Source of the DNA: Urechidicola croceus | GTDB taxonomy: Bacteria; Bacteroidota; Bacteroidia; Flavobacteriales; Flavobacteriaceae | NCBI GenBank assembly: GCA_905181865.1 | Contig: CAJIZG010000003.1 | Location: 637,001 to 701,000 of the forward strand | Length of the DNA stretch: 64,000 bases | Reading direction: 5' to 3' | Made by a program: the position numbers and the translations under genes | The notes under the pieces: model-generated | Told to the model about the DNA's origin: nothing | Databases searched by the model: none | Seen by the model: the letters and a program-made list of their open reading frames with translations, nothing else | Part shown: positions 47,299 to 56,581 of the stretch, piece after piece | Layout: every line of letters begins with the position of its first letter | Position numbering within the stretch: the first letter of the stretch is position 1

Positions 47299-47832
47299 AT
47301 GGATTTTCTTTACTTAAAAGCATTGCATATCATTTTTGTAGTAACTTGGTTTGCAGGATTATTTTATATAGTTCGCTTATTCATTTACCACATCGAAGCA
47401 GAAAGTAAAGAAAGTCCAGCAAGAGAAATTCTTCAGACTCAATACAAATTAATGAGCAAACGATTGTGGTATATCATCACTTGGCCCTCTTGTATCTTGG
47501 CTTGCGGTTTTGCTATTTGGATGTTGTATCTAAATCCAGATTTGCTATTGGCAAATTGGATGTTAGTTAAAATAGGCTTTGTTGGTTTATTGCTCTTATA
47601 CCATTTATCATGTCAAATAATTTATAGAAATCTTCAAAGAGACATTATCAAGATGTCCTCTTTTAAATTAAGAATATTTAATGAGATTTCAACCATTCTT
47701 TTATTTGCTATTGTATTTTTAGTAGTTCTTAAAAACACCATTAGTTGGGTTTGGGGTGTTGTTGGAATTGTTGCTGTTGGTGGGCTATTGATGGCAGGAA
47801 TAAACCTATACAAAAAAATACGACAAAAATAA
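47299..47832 (+). CDS. hemJ: Protoporphyrinogen IX oxidase HemJ
   Basis: 177 residues, four to five membrane segments. The N-terminal LKALHIIFVVTWFAGLFYIV (His10, Trp17) and RLFIYHIEA match the HemJ/UPF0093 family, and KRLWYIITWPS and NWMLVKIGFVGLLLLYH give the conserved second His/Lys block. HemJ oxidises protoporphyrinogen IX, the step between HemF and HemH. It completes the pathway present in this window, and hemH lies 5 bases upstream. Confidence 0.9.
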   Translation: MDFLYLKALHIIFVVTWFAGLFYIVRLFIYHIEAESKESPAREILQTQYKLMSKRLWYIITWPSCILACGFAIWMLYLNPDLLLANWMLVKIGFVGLLLLYHLSCQIIYRNLQRDIIKMSSFKLRIFNEISTILLFAIVFLVVLKNTISWVWGVVGIVAVGGLLMAGINLYKKIRQK

Positions 47833-47866
47833 TAAAGAAGCGTAATTGTATCTTTTATAAAGACAC

Positions 47867-48484
47867 CTAACTCTGTAAAGAATTTTCAAACGGGATTCTA
47901 TTGATAATACTTCTACCTAGCGTGATTTCATCGGCATATTCCAATTCATCACCTACAGAAATACCTCTAGCAATTGTAGATAAAGTAACATCAAAACCAT
48001 CCAACTGTTTATAAATATAAAAATTGGTTGTATCTCCTTCCATCGTCGAACTTAATGCAAAAACTACCTCCTTAATTATTCCACTTTTTACCTTATCTAC
48101 CAAACTATCAATAGTTAAGTTTTGAGGGCCAATGCCCTCCATAGGAGATATTTTACCCCCCAACACATGATACATTCCTTTATATTGAGCAGTGCTCTCG
48201 ATCGCCATTACATCCCTTATATCTTCCACCACACATAAAATTTCCTCACTCCGATTATGACTCGAGCATATTTCACAAATATCTACATCAGAAATATTAT
48301 GGCATCGCTTGCAAAGTTTGATATTATCCACTAACGTATTTAACGCATTTGCCAAATGATGGGTCTGTTCTTTAGGGCGTTTGAGCAAATGCAATACGAG
48401 TCGCAAAGCTGTCCTCTTACCAATACCAGGTAATTGAGAAACTTCATTTACAGCATTCTCTAAATATTTTGATGAAAAATTCAT
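47867..48484 (-). CDS. recR: Recombination protein RecR
   Basis: 206 residues, standard length. It has the helix-hairpin-helix [17 protein letters not shown], the zinc finger [19 protein letters not shown], and the Toprim domain [13 protein letters not shown] with [16 protein letters not shown]. It loads RecA at gaps together with RecF and RecO. Start at ATG 48484 gives the family N-terminus; a -7 box at 48496 to 48489 only a few bases upstream indicates a nearly leaderless mRNA and rules out the longer upstream frame. Confidence 0.95.
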   Translation of the reverse strand: MNFSSKYLENAVNEVSQLPGIGKRTALRLVLHLLKRPKEQTHHLANALNTLVDNIKLCKRCHNISDVDICEICSSHNRSEEILCVVEDIRDVMAIESTAQYKGMYHVLGGKISPMEGIGPQNLTIDSLVDKVKSGIIKEVVFALSSTMEGDTTNFYIYKQLDGFDVTLSTIARGISVGDELEYADEITLGRSIINRIPFENSLQS

Positions 48485-48488
48485 GTGA

Positions 48489-48528
48489 CAAATGTAACAA
48501 TTCAATATATAAGATAAACTTATTTTTG
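48489..48528. promoter_or_regulatory. Interlocked divergent promoters of recR and the sodium symporter
   Basis: TACATTTG on the minus strand (48496 to 48489) serves recR, and TATTTTTG on the plus strand (48521-48528) serves the symporter. Both are exact TAnnTTTG boxes. Their separation places each promoter's -33 region on top of the other's -7 box, so the two RNA polymerases could not bind at once. Confidence 0.5.
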
Positions 48529-48549
48529 TTTCTTTGATGAAAAAAAAAC

Positions 48550-50007
48550 ATGCAGCCAATTCATATCCTATTACTAATTCTAGCCTATTTCGGCATCCTA
48601 GTATTAATTTCCTATTTCACTGGAAAAAACGATTCAAACGACACCTTTTTTAAGGGAAACAAAAAATCTCCATGGTATGTAGTTGCATTCGGAATGATTG
48701 GAGCTTCGCTCTCAGGAGTTACTTTTATTTCTGTACCTGGCATGATTGGCGGCCAGCAATTTGCGTATATGCAAGGCGTCTTTGGATTCTTTTTTGGATA
48801 CCTATTTATCCTATTGGTGCTATTACCAATCTATTACAAACTAAACGTTACTTCTATTTACCAATACCTAGAACAACGATTTGGAAAAGTAAGTTATAAA
48901 ACCGGCGCATTTTTCTTCTTACTTTCACGAGTTACCGGTGCATCTTTCAGGCTATTTCTTGTAGCAATATCTATGCAATACATTGTATTTGAACAGATAG
49001 GAATACCCTTTTGGGCAACCGTTGTAATTTCAATTTTACTGATTTGGATCTATACTTTTAGAGGAGGTATTAAAACAATTGTCTGGACAGATACACTGCA
49101 AACGCTCGCCATGTTATCCGCTGTTGGAGTTGCCATCTATTTAATCAATCAAAAATTAGATTGGACTTATATTGAATTTTTAAATTCAGAAAGTTTTACA
49201 GAAAAAGGACGAATTTTCTTTTTTGACGACCCTAATTCTAAAACCTATTTTTGGAAATATTTTATTGGAGGAATTTTTATTACTATCGCAATGACTGGAC
49301 TGGATCAAGACATGATGCAAAAAAACCTGACTTGCAAAAACCCCTTAGACGCTAAGAAAAACATGCTTACAATGTCGGTTTTACTCGTAATAGTTAACTT
49401 CTTTTTTCTAAGTCTTGGAGCACTCTTGTTTATTTATTCTGAAAAATTTGGTATAGAAATACCAGTTGTTGACGGCAAAACAAGAACCGATTTGTTATTC
49501 CCAGAAATTGCTATGAATCAAGATTTAGGAAAACCGTTGGCTGTTGTTTTTATCATAGGGTTAATCGCTGCCGCCTATTCCAGTGCAGATAGTGCCTTAA
49601 CCTCTTTAACAACTTCATTTTCTGTTGATTTTTTAAGCATCGAAAACAAGCCTAAAGCCGCACAAAAACCTTTACGTAAAAAAGTACATATTGCTGTTTC
49701 CATTTTACTGATGATCGTAGTAATAATCTTTAACTACTTAGACGGAAATGTTGTAGGAAACCTATTCAAGTTTGCTACCTTTACGTATGGTCCGCTGCTA
49801 GGTTTATTTGCTTTTGGAATATTAACATCGTATAAAATAAAAGATTCACTCGCCTGGTTAGTTGCGCTTATTGCAATTGTGATCAGCCTTGGAATCACAT
49901 ATTTACCTGAAAATATTATTGGAGGCTATGAATTTCATTGGGAAATTTTACCTTTAAACGGATTGATTACATTTATAGGTCTATGGCTTATTCGCGAAAA
50001 AAAATAA
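48550..50007 (+). CDS. Sodium:solute symporter (SSS family)
   Basis: 485 residues with about 13 hydrophobic segments and an N-terminus of a few residues outside the membrane. SSS features include [25 protein letters not shown] (from residue 21), [16 protein letters not shown], an [13 protein letters not shown] stretch, [16 protein letters not shown] and the sodium-site [15 protein letters not shown]. The substrate (sugar, amino acid, sialic acid or other) cannot be read from sequence. pdxH follows 14 bases downstream on the same strand. Confidence 0.9.
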   Translation: MQPIHILLLILAYFGILVLISYFTGKNDSNDTFFKGNKKSPWYVVAFGMIGASLSGVTFISVPGMIGGQQFAYMQGVFGFFFGYLFILLVLLPIYYKLNVTSIYQYLEQRFGKVSYKTGAFFFLLSRVTGASFRLFLVAISMQYIVFEQIGIPFWATVVISILLIWIYTFRGGIKTIVWTDTLQTLAMLSAVGVAIYLINQKLDWTYIEFLNSESFTEKGRIFFFDDPNSKTYFWKYFIGGIFITIAMTGLDQDMMQKNLTCKNPLDAKKNMLTMSVLLVIVNFFFLSLGALLFIYSEKFGIEIPVVDGKTRTDLLFPEIAMNQDLGKPLAVVFIIGLIAAAYSSADSALTSLTTSFSVDFLSIENKPKAAQKPLRKKVHIAVSILLMIVVIIFNYLDGNVVGNLFKFATFTYGPLLGLFAFGILTSYKIKDSLAWLVALIAIVISLGITYLPENIIGGYEFHWEILPLNGLITFIGLWLIREKK

Positions 50008-50021
50008 AATATTAATTACAC

Positions 50022-50669
50022 ATGGAAAAAGATTTAAGTAATCACCGAAAGGTTTACGAAAAAGGAGCGTTAACCAAAGCCTCAGTTCCCGAAAATCCAA
50101 TGGAATTATTTCAAAAATGGTTTTATGAAGTGGAGAATTTTGGAAGTACGGAAGAAGTAAATGCCATGACTATTTCTACAATTGGTCTAGATAATTTTCC
50201 GAAAAGTAGGGTTGTATTGTTAAAGAAATTCAACCGGGAAGGATTTATATTTTTCACAAATTACTTGAGTGAGAAAGGAAAAGCCATTGAAGCAAATCCA
50301 AACATTTGCCTTTCTTTTTTTTGGAATGATATGGAGCAACAAATAATAATCAAAGGAGTTGCAGAAAAAACCACAAAAAATATATCTGACGGCTATTTTG
50401 AATCTAGACCCAGCGGATCAAAACTAGGGGCTTGGTGTTCCAAACAAAGTAGTATTCTATCTTCAAGAAAAACATTAGATACATCATTACGCATTTTTGA
50501 AGAAAAATATAAGAACCTTGAAATTCCAAGACCAGATAACTGGGGAGGTTATTTAGTAAAACCCATTTCAATTGAATTTTGGCAAGGACGGCCAAATAGA
50601 ATGCATGATAGAATACGATATTCTCTGCAGAAAAATTTTGATTGGAAAATTGAGCGATTGGCACCATAA
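50022..50669 (+). CDS. pdxH: Pyridoxamine 5'-phosphate oxidase
   Basis: 215 residues. FMN and substrate motifs are present: NAMTISTIGLDNFPKSRVVLLK, FFTNYLSEKGKAIEANP, SFFWNDMEQQIIIKG and the C-terminal WQGRPNRMHDRIRYS...WKIERLAP. It makes pyridoxal 5'-phosphate, the cofactor needed by HemL and GcvP elsewhere in the window. It is the second gene after the symporter. Confidence 0.95.
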   Translation: MEKDLSNHRKVYEKGALTKASVPENPMELFQKWFYEVENFGSTEEVNAMTISTIGLDNFPKSRVVLLKKFNREGFIFFTNYLSEKGKAIEANPNICLSFFWNDMEQQIIIKGVAEKTTKNISDGYFESRPSGSKLGAWCSKQSSILSSRKTLDTSLRIFEEKYKNLEIPRPDNWGGYLVKPISIEFWQGRPNRMHDRIRYSLQKNFDWKIERLAP

Positions 50670-50702
50670 TTTTTTATATTTGACTTTATCTTAAACAATT
50701 TA

Positions 50703-51197
50703 ATGAAGACATTATACATTGTAAGACATGCTAAATCTTCCTGGGAATATGAAGGAATTGATGATGCAGACAGGCCATTAAAAAAACGTGGAATTAAAGA
50801 TGCTCATATGATGGCTGCGATCTTAAAAGAAAAAATAGAGCGTCCAGATGCCTTTATTTCAAGTAGCGCAAATAGAGCGTTGCATACAGGAGTTATTTTC
50901 TGTAAAACCTTTAAATACCCCATGGCAAACCTAAAAATAAGTAGTTCGCTTTATAGTTTTAGCGATGGTTATTTAGTTAAAACCATAAAAGCGCTAGATA
51001 ACGGGTTTGACTCTGCTATTGTGTTTAGTCATAATCATGGAATCAATGATTTTGTAAATAGCTTTGGTAATAAATTCATTGATAACGTTCCAACATCTGG
51101 AATTGTAGCCATTGAGTTTAATACAGACCATTGGAAAAGTATAAAACGTGGAAAAACGATTATATCCTATTTTCCTAAAGATTTTAAGACACTATAA
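50703..51197 (+). CDS. SixA-type histidine phosphatase
   Basis: 164 residues, the short SixA branch of the histidine-phosphatase superfamily. The catalytic His is in YIVRHAKSSWEY (RHG-like RHA). SSSANRALHTG gives the conserved Arg, and SHNHGINDFVN near residue 116 supplies the second active-site His. The family removes phosphate from protein histidines or small molecules. The Ppx/GppA gene follows 11 bases downstream. Confidence 0.88.
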   Translation: MKTLYIVRHAKSSWEYEGIDDADRPLKKRGIKDAHMMAAILKEKIERPDAFISSSANRALHTGVIFCKTFKYPMANLKISSSLYSFSDGYLVKTIKALDNGFDSAIVFSHNHGINDFVNSFGNKFIDNVPTSGIVAIEFNTDHWKSIKRGKTIISYFPKDFKTL

Positions 51198-51208
51198 TAC
51201 AAACGATT

Positions 51209-52108
51209 TTGGATATAAAGAAATATGCTGCAATTGACATCGGATCTAACGCCATTCGATTATTAATATCAAATATTGTTACTAAAAAAGGAAACGAACC
51301 TCAATTTAAAAAATCATCACTTGTAAGGGTTCCTATTAGATTGGGTGAAGACTCATTTATTAAAGGTTTTATTTCTGAAAAAAACAAAGATAGAATGATT
51401 AATGCCATGAATGCATTTCAACTTTTAATGCAAGTTCATGGAATTGAAAAATATCGTGCGTGTGCAACTTCTGCAATGCGAGATGCAAGTAATGGAGACG
51501 AAATAATTGAAGAAATAAAAAAGAAAACCGGTGTGGAAATTGATGTTATTGACGGTAAAACAGAGGCTAGTATAATTTTCTCTACAGATTTATCAGATGT
51601 CATTAAAGACAACCACTCATACCTGTATGTAGACGTTGGTGGCGGAAGTACAGAACTAACAGTTTTTTCAAATGGAAAAATTGTAAGTGCAAAATCCTTC
51701 AAATTAGGAACGGTAAGACTTTTAAATAAATTAGGCAATACAAAAGAAATGTGGAAATCCATGGAGAAATGGATAAAATCTAATACCAAGGGTATGAAAA
51801 AAATAATCCTTATCGGAACGGGTGGAAATATTAATAAAATTTATAAAATGTCTGGAAAACCACCAGGAAAATCACTTTCATATATTTACATGAATGCCCA
51901 CTATAAATTTTTAAAACAAATGTCTTATAGTGAGCGGATCTCTGAATTGAGTTTAAATCCGGATAGAGCAGATGTTATTATTCCTGCAACAAGAATTTAT
52001 TTAAATGCTATGAAATGGAGTGATTCAAACAAAGTAATTGTTCCAAAAATTGGACTCGCAGATGGAATTATAAAAACATTATATTTATCTGAAAAAATTG
52101 ATCTCTAA
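51209..52108 (+). CDS. Ppx/GppA family exopolyphosphatase
   Basis: 299 residues, the short form of the family. The ASKHA phosphate loops are AAIDIGSNAIRLLI at the N-terminus and YVDVGGGSTELTVF near residue 140, with SFKLGTVRLLNKLG following. It hydrolyses polyphosphate or ppGpp-type nucleotides. Start is a TTG at 51209 (DIKKYAAIDIG); no ATG in frame precedes the conserved first strand. In many flavobacteria a polyphosphate kinase gene sits between the SixA and Ppx genes; none is present here. Confidence 0.88.
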   Translation: MDIKKYAAIDIGSNAIRLLISNIVTKKGNEPQFKKSSLVRVPIRLGEDSFIKGFISEKNKDRMINAMNAFQLLMQVHGIEKYRACATSAMRDASNGDEIIEEIKKKTGVEIDVIDGKTEASIIFSTDLSDVIKDNHSYLYVDVGGGSTELTVFSNGKIVSAKSFKLGTVRLLNKLGNTKEMWKSMEKWIKSNTKGMKKIILIGTGGNINKIYKMSGKPPGKSLSYIYMNAHYKFLKQMSYSERISELSLNPDRADVIIPATRIYLNAMKWSDSNKVIVPKIGLADGIIKTLYLSEKIDL

Positions 52109-52114
52109 TTTAAG

Positions 52115-53143
52115 TTACAAATGAGATTTTAGACAAGTCATGACATGCGTATCAAAATCATGTTCCCTATCAAAAAGGCTCACTTTAATTTCTAAATAAA
52201 AAATAGGCAACCTATTTTTTAATCGAGCATAATCTTTTTCTGTAGTTAAAATTATTTTCTTTTCTAAGGAAATACTTTCAAATTCCTTTGTTATTTGTTG
52301 AATCTCCAATTCAGAAAAATTATGATGATCGGCATATTTCAAATGCCTGAAATTTATCTTTTTAGAATTCAAAAAATCAACCATAGGTTTTGGTTTAGCA
52401 ATACCAGTTATTAAAATAACCGAATAATTTTTTAATAAATTTAAAGAAATCGAATCATTCTCATTGATGACCTCATTAGCATAAGACACCTTCGAAAAGA
52501 ACAGTTTTTGATATGCCTTTAATTTTAATTTCTCTTTTATTTTTTGTTTTTCAAAAGTTAACAATTCATCCGGACACTTGGTCACTACAATAATTTCAGC
52601 ACGTTTCGCTCCTCTGCTACTTTCACGTAAATTTCCAGCTGGTAACAGAAAATCATCAACATATAAATCTCCATATGCTGTCAACAAAATATTGAAAGAC
52701 GCATGTACTTTTCTATGCTGAAAAGCATCATCTAACAAAATAATTTCAGGACGGGTTTCCATCTCTAACAAACTATTGATTCCATGAACTCGATCTTCAT
52801 CTACAGCAACAGCCATCTCTTTAAACTTTAAGAAATATTGAAAAGGTTCATCGCCGAGTTCTTGCACAGTAACATCTTTTGCAGCAATTACAAACCCCTT
52901 AGACTTCCGTTTGTAACCTCTGCTCAATACAGCAATCTTAGTACTATTTTTCAATAATTGAATTAAATATTCAATATGGGGCGTCTTGCCCGTACCTCCC
53001 ACACTTAAATTCCCAACTACAATTACGGGTAATTCAAATCTTGTAGACCTTAAAATCCCAATATCAAACAATGTATTTCTTAGTGAAGTGATTCCGTCAT
53101 ACAGTATTGAAAACGGAAATAATATTTTTCGAAGTCCACTCAT
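52115..53143 (-). CDS. lpxK: Tetraacyldisaccharide 4'-kinase
   Basis: About 342 residues. Walker A-like loop VGNLSVGGTGKTPHIEYLI near residue 47, then AVLSRGYKRKSKG, VAVDEDRVHGI and LLDDAFQHRKVHASFNILL. The last part covers the second domain (ILITGIAKPKPMVDFL, ILTTEKDYARL). It phosphorylates the lipid A precursor. Start set at ATG 53143 (MSGLRKILFPFS); the seven extra codons upstream do not resemble the family. Its 3' end is 6 bases from ppx. Confidence 0.92.
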   Translation of the reverse strand: MSGLRKILFPFSILYDGITSLRNTLFDIGILRSTRFELPVIVVGNLSVGGTGKTPHIEYLIQLLKNSTKIAVLSRGYKRKSKGFVIAAKDVTVQELGDEPFQYFLKFKEMAVAVDEDRVHGINSLLEMETRPEIILLDDAFQHRKVHASFNILLTAYGDLYVDDFLLPAGNLRESSRGAKRAEIIVVTKCPDELLTFEKQKIKEKLKLKAYQKLFFSKVSYANEVINENDSISLNLLKNYSVILITGIAKPKPMVDFLNSKKINFRHLKYADHHNFSELEIQQITKEFESISLEKKIILTTEKDYARLKNRLPIFYLEIKVSLFDREHDFDTHVMTCLKSHL

Positions 53144-53215
53144 CAATGCGAAAATACAAAACAATTGTAATTATTCACAGTAAAAGTTTAACTTTGAATT
53201 TTAGCTTTAACACAT

Positions 53216-54310
53216 ATGAAAATAAAAGATATTACTAAATACATTGAAGAAATCGCCCCACTCCAAAATGCTGAAGACTTTGACAATGTAGGGTTACTCG
53301 TTGGGGATTATAACGATGCTGTTTCAGGAGTTCTTGTCACGTTAGATACACTCGAAAATATAGTAGACGAGGCAATTGAAAAAAGATGTAATCTAATTGT
53401 TAGTTTTCATCCTATTATTTTTTCCGGATTAAAAAAATTGAATGGAAAAAACTACGTAGAAAGAACTGTCGTAAAAGCCATTAAAAACAATATTGCCATT
53501 TATTCTATGCATACAGCTCTCGATAATTCTAATGCAGGTGTAAATGCAAAAATAAGTGAAGTATTAGGATTGATAAATCAAAAAATATTGATTCCAAAAA
53601 AAGGGATTATTCGAAAACTTACAGCGTATGTGCCAAAGAATGATGCCGACAAATTGAGAAAAAGCTTATTTAGTGCTGGTGCGGGGAATATTGGAAATTA
53701 TGACCAATGTAGTTTTAATACGGAAGGTTATGGAACCTATAGGGGAAATGAAAAATCAAATCCAACCCTTGGCAAAAAAGGAAGTTTACATACAGAAGAA
53801 GAAACCATTATTAGTTTAATTTTTGAAAAAAGAGTTGAAGGCAAAATCATTGAAGCATTATTTCAAAACCACCCTTATGAAGAAGTCGCCTATGATATCG
53901 TTTCACTTGAAAACAGTCATCAGGAAATTGGAATGGGAATGATAGGAGAATTTGAGAATGCCATGAGTGAAGAAGATTTCCTAAATCACGTGAAAAAAAA
54001 CATGAAAACTGACTGTATTCGACACTCTAAACTATTGGGGAAATCGGTTAAAAAAGTGGCAGTATTAGGTGGGTCTGGAAGTTTTGCTATTGGACACGCA
54101 ATCGCAGCAAATGCAGATGCTTATGTGACTTCTGATGTGAAGTATCACGAATTTTTTAAAGCAGAAAATAAGTTGATTATTGCTGATATAGGACACTATG
54201 AAAGTGAACAATTCACAAAAACCCTTTTAGTTGATTATCTTACAAAAAAAATTCCTAATTTTGCAGTCGTTTTATCAGAGAATAATACAAACCCGATTTA
54301 TTATAAATAA
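53216..54310 (+). CDS. Nif3-like dinuclear metal-center hexameric protein (YbgI/YqfO type)
   Basis: 364 residues with a Nif3 domain and an inserted PII-like/YqfO middle domain. Signatures include FDNVGLLVGDYNDAVSGVLVTLD, the metal site in LIVSFHPIIFSGLKKL with His residues, YSMHTALDNSNAGVNAKI, VAVLGGSGSFAIGHAIAANAD and DIGHYESEQF. The fold binds two metal ions; suggested roles include GTP cyclohydrolase-like or metal-dependent hydrolase activity. The zinc-ribbon protein gene begins 2 bases after its stop, so the two are cotranscribed. Confidence 0.9.
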   Translation: MKIKDITKYIEEIAPLQNAEDFDNVGLLVGDYNDAVSGVLVTLDTLENIVDEAIEKRCNLIVSFHPIIFSGLKKLNGKNYVERTVVKAIKNNIAIYSMHTALDNSNAGVNAKISEVLGLINQKILIPKKGIIRKLTAYVPKNDADKLRKSLFSAGAGNIGNYDQCSFNTEGYGTYRGNEKSNPTLGKKGSLHTEEETIISLIFEKRVEGKIIEALFQNHPYEEVAYDIVSLENSHQEIGMGMIGEFENAMSEEDFLNHVKKNMKTDCIRHSKLLGKSVKKVAVLGGSGSFAIGHAIAANADAYVTSDVKYHEFFKAENKLIIADIGHYESEQFTKTLLVDYLTKKIPNFAVVLSENNTNPIYYK

Positions 54311-54312
54311 TC

Positions 54313-55086
54313 ATGGCAAAGAAAAAAGAAGTTACTGTTGAAGATAAGTTAAGAGCATTATACGATTTACAGTTAATTGATTCTAGAATAGATGAAATAA
54401 GAAGTATCAGAGGAGAACTTCCTTTAGAGATTGAAGATTTAGAAGATGAAATTGCTGGGTTAAATACAAGGATTTCTAATCTTGACGAAGATGCTACTAA
54501 TTTAGAAACAGACATTAAGAATAAGAAGAATACTATTACTGAAGCTGGAGATTTAATTAAAAAATACGAAGCGCAACAACAAAAAGTACGTAACAACAGA
54601 GAGTTTGATTCTCTTTCTAAAGAGATAGAATATCAAGGACTTGAAATAGAACTTTCTGAAAAAAGAATTAACGAGTATAAAGTTAAGATCGAACAGAAGA
54701 AAGAGGTCATCGACCAAAATAAAGAAAAGCTTGCTAGTAAGGCAGATCATTACAAGCACAAGAAAAATGAATTGGATACCATCTTAGCAGAAACTCAAAA
54801 AGAAGAAGATTTATTAAACAAGAAATCTGAAGAGTTTGGGGCTGTTATAGAGGAGCATTTAATGAAAGCTTATAATAGAATTCGAACCAATGCAAACAAT
54901 GGATTAGCAGTGGTTTGTGTTGAAAGAGGTGCTTCTGGAGGATCTTTCTTCACTATTCCACCGCAAAGACAGGTTGAAATAGCAAATCGCAAGAAGATTA
55001 TTACAGATGAGCATTCTGGAAGAATCTTGGTTGATGCTGTATTAGCTGCCGAGGAAAAGGAAAAAATTGAAAAATTGTTTTCATAA
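54313..55086 (+). CDS. DUF164/zinc-ribbon protein that has lost its zinc cysteines
   Basis: 257 residues, mostly a long alpha-helical coiled coil (about 10-195), with a C-terminal domain that in relatives is a C4 zinc ribbon. Here the ligands are replaced: expected ACGGCF reads ASGGSF (Ser208, Ser211) and expected CEYCGR reads DEHSGR (Asp232, Ser235). The framework PPQRQVEIANRKKIITDEHSGRIL is otherwise well kept, so this is not decay. I recall the same change in other flavobacteria. The family, paired with Nif3-like proteins, may act on ribosomes or RNA. A strong terminator follows. Confidence 0.88.
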   Translation: MAKKKEVTVEDKLRALYDLQLIDSRIDEIRSIRGELPLEIEDLEDEIAGLNTRISNLDEDATNLETDIKNKKNTITEAGDLIKKYEAQQQKVRNNREFDSLSKEIEYQGLEIELSEKRINEYKVKIEQKKEVIDQNKEKLASKADHYKHKKNELDTILAETQKEEDLLNKKSEEFGAVIEEHLMKAYNRIRTNANNGLAVVCVERGASGGSFFTIPPQRQVEIANRKKIITDEHSGRILVDAVLAAEEKEKIEKLFS

Positions 55087-55112
55087 ATTTTCATCAAAGA
55101 TAATAATGTACG

Positions 55113-55143
55113 AAGCCTCCTAATTTCTTAGGAGGCTTTTTTT
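55113..55143 (+). terminator. Rho-independent terminator after the zinc-ribbon-like gene
   Basis: AAGCCTCCTAA (55113-55123), loop TTTC, then TTAGGAGGCTT (55128-55138) form a perfect 11-bp stem, followed by a run of T to 55143. It closes the Nif3/zinc-ribbon operon. Confidence 0.9.
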
Positions 55144-55228
55144 GTGCGCTTTATGTGCGCTTTATATGCGAAAGTTATAATCCTCTTTTTATTTTTACTA
55201 CTTTTAGATATCCTCTAAAAATTATAAA

Positions 55229-56564
55229 ATGATTCTAAATCGCATAATCGCTTCCCTTATTTTATGTATTGGAATTGGTTGTTCCACAGCACCGAAAGTG
55301 CCCGATGAGCAAGTTCGAAATTCGCCAAATATCATACTAATTATGGCAGATGATTTGGGCTATCACGATTTAGGCTGTTACTGGAATAAAAACCATCTCA
55401 CTCCAAATATTGACAACTTAGCAAAAAATGGAATTCGATTTACAGATTTTCATTCTAATGGCGCCGTTTGCAGTCCAACCCGTGCCGCACTAATGACCGG
55501 GAGATACCAACAAAGAGCAGGAATTGAAGGCGTAGTTACAGCGCTAAATCATCGACATACCGGCTTAGATCCAACTGAAATAACAATTGCTGATTTCTTT
55601 AAGAAACAAGATTACAAAACCGGATTAATTGGAAAGTGGCATTTGGGGTATGATACTATATTTTCTCCTACCAAAAATGGATTTGATTATTTTAAAGGGT
55701 TTGTGAGCGGAAATATTGACTACCATTCCCACGTAGATCAAGTTGGTCAATATGATTGGTGGCTAAACACAGAAACCATTATTGAAGAAGGCTATAGTAC
55801 CGATTTAATCACGAACAGCGCAATCGACTTTATTTCCAATAATAAGGAGCAACCCTTCTTTTTATATATTGCGCACGAGTCACCTCACTATCCATACCAA
55901 GGCAGAAATGATAAAGCAGATCGGATTCCTGGCAATAAAGACTTTCATACACATGGCTCAAGAAAAGATAAAAAAAATGCCTACAAAGAAATGATTGAGG
56001 TAATGGATGAGGGCATTGGCGATTTAGTTGAATACTTAGACAAAGAAAAATTACTAGAAAATACGTTACTATTATTTATTTCAGACAATGGAGCGGCGGG
56101 AACAGGATCTAATTATCCGTTAAAAGGAACTAAAGGAAGTGTTTGGGAAGGCGGCCATCGCGTCCCAGCAATTGCATATTGGAAGGATCATATCAATTCA
56201 AGCACATCGCAGGAAACTGTTCTAACCATGGATATTTTTCCGACACTAGTCGACTTAATTAATCTTACTTATTTCAACAATTTTATACCTGATGGCAAAA
56301 GTTTTTTAACTGTTCTTAACAACGATAAAATAATTCTCATCTCAAAAACAGACCCTTATTTTGGCGAACTAAAAATAAAAAAGCAGTGAGATTAAATAAA
56401 TGGAAGTTAGTTGTTGACAAAGAAACTTATCTTTTTAATTTAGACGAAGACGTAATGGAAAAAATAATCTTATTAATGAAAATGACGAAGTACGCGACTA
56501 TCTATTAATTCAATTGAAAAACTGGGAATTGGAAATGAATCAATATTCTCAAAAAGCGAAGTAA
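55229..56564 (+). pseudogene. Sulfatase lipoprotein, frameshifted at the 3' end
   Basis: The first about 370 codons encode a sulfatase with lipoprotein signal (CIGIGC, Cys18), metal block NIILIMADDLGYHDLGCY and the formylglycine motif CSPTR (Cys81). IGKWHLGY and FISDNGAAGTGSNYPLKGTKG follow. From about 56335 the frame is lost; the continuing homology RPLFWRTKNKKAVRLNKWKL, then ETYLFNLDEDVMEK and NNLINENDEVRDYLLIQLKN are read in other frames, ending at TAA 56562-56564. At least two frameshifts exist, one by loss of an A in an A run near 56466. Catalytic residues are intact but the C-terminal sub-domain is lost, so it is probably inactive unless a sequencing error is present. Confidence 0.75.
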
Positions 56565-56581
56565 ACAGATACTGTTGCTTC

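Noticed and set aside
48485-48559. An upstream extension of recR by 25 codons.
   Set aside because: The extension lies upstream of a good -7 box and does not match RecR proteins; the ATG at 48484 gives the normal N-terminus.
55144-55172. Short direct repeat TGTGCGCTTTA/TGTGCGCTTTA after the terminator.
   Set aside because: Two copies only; no sign of an array or a larger element.
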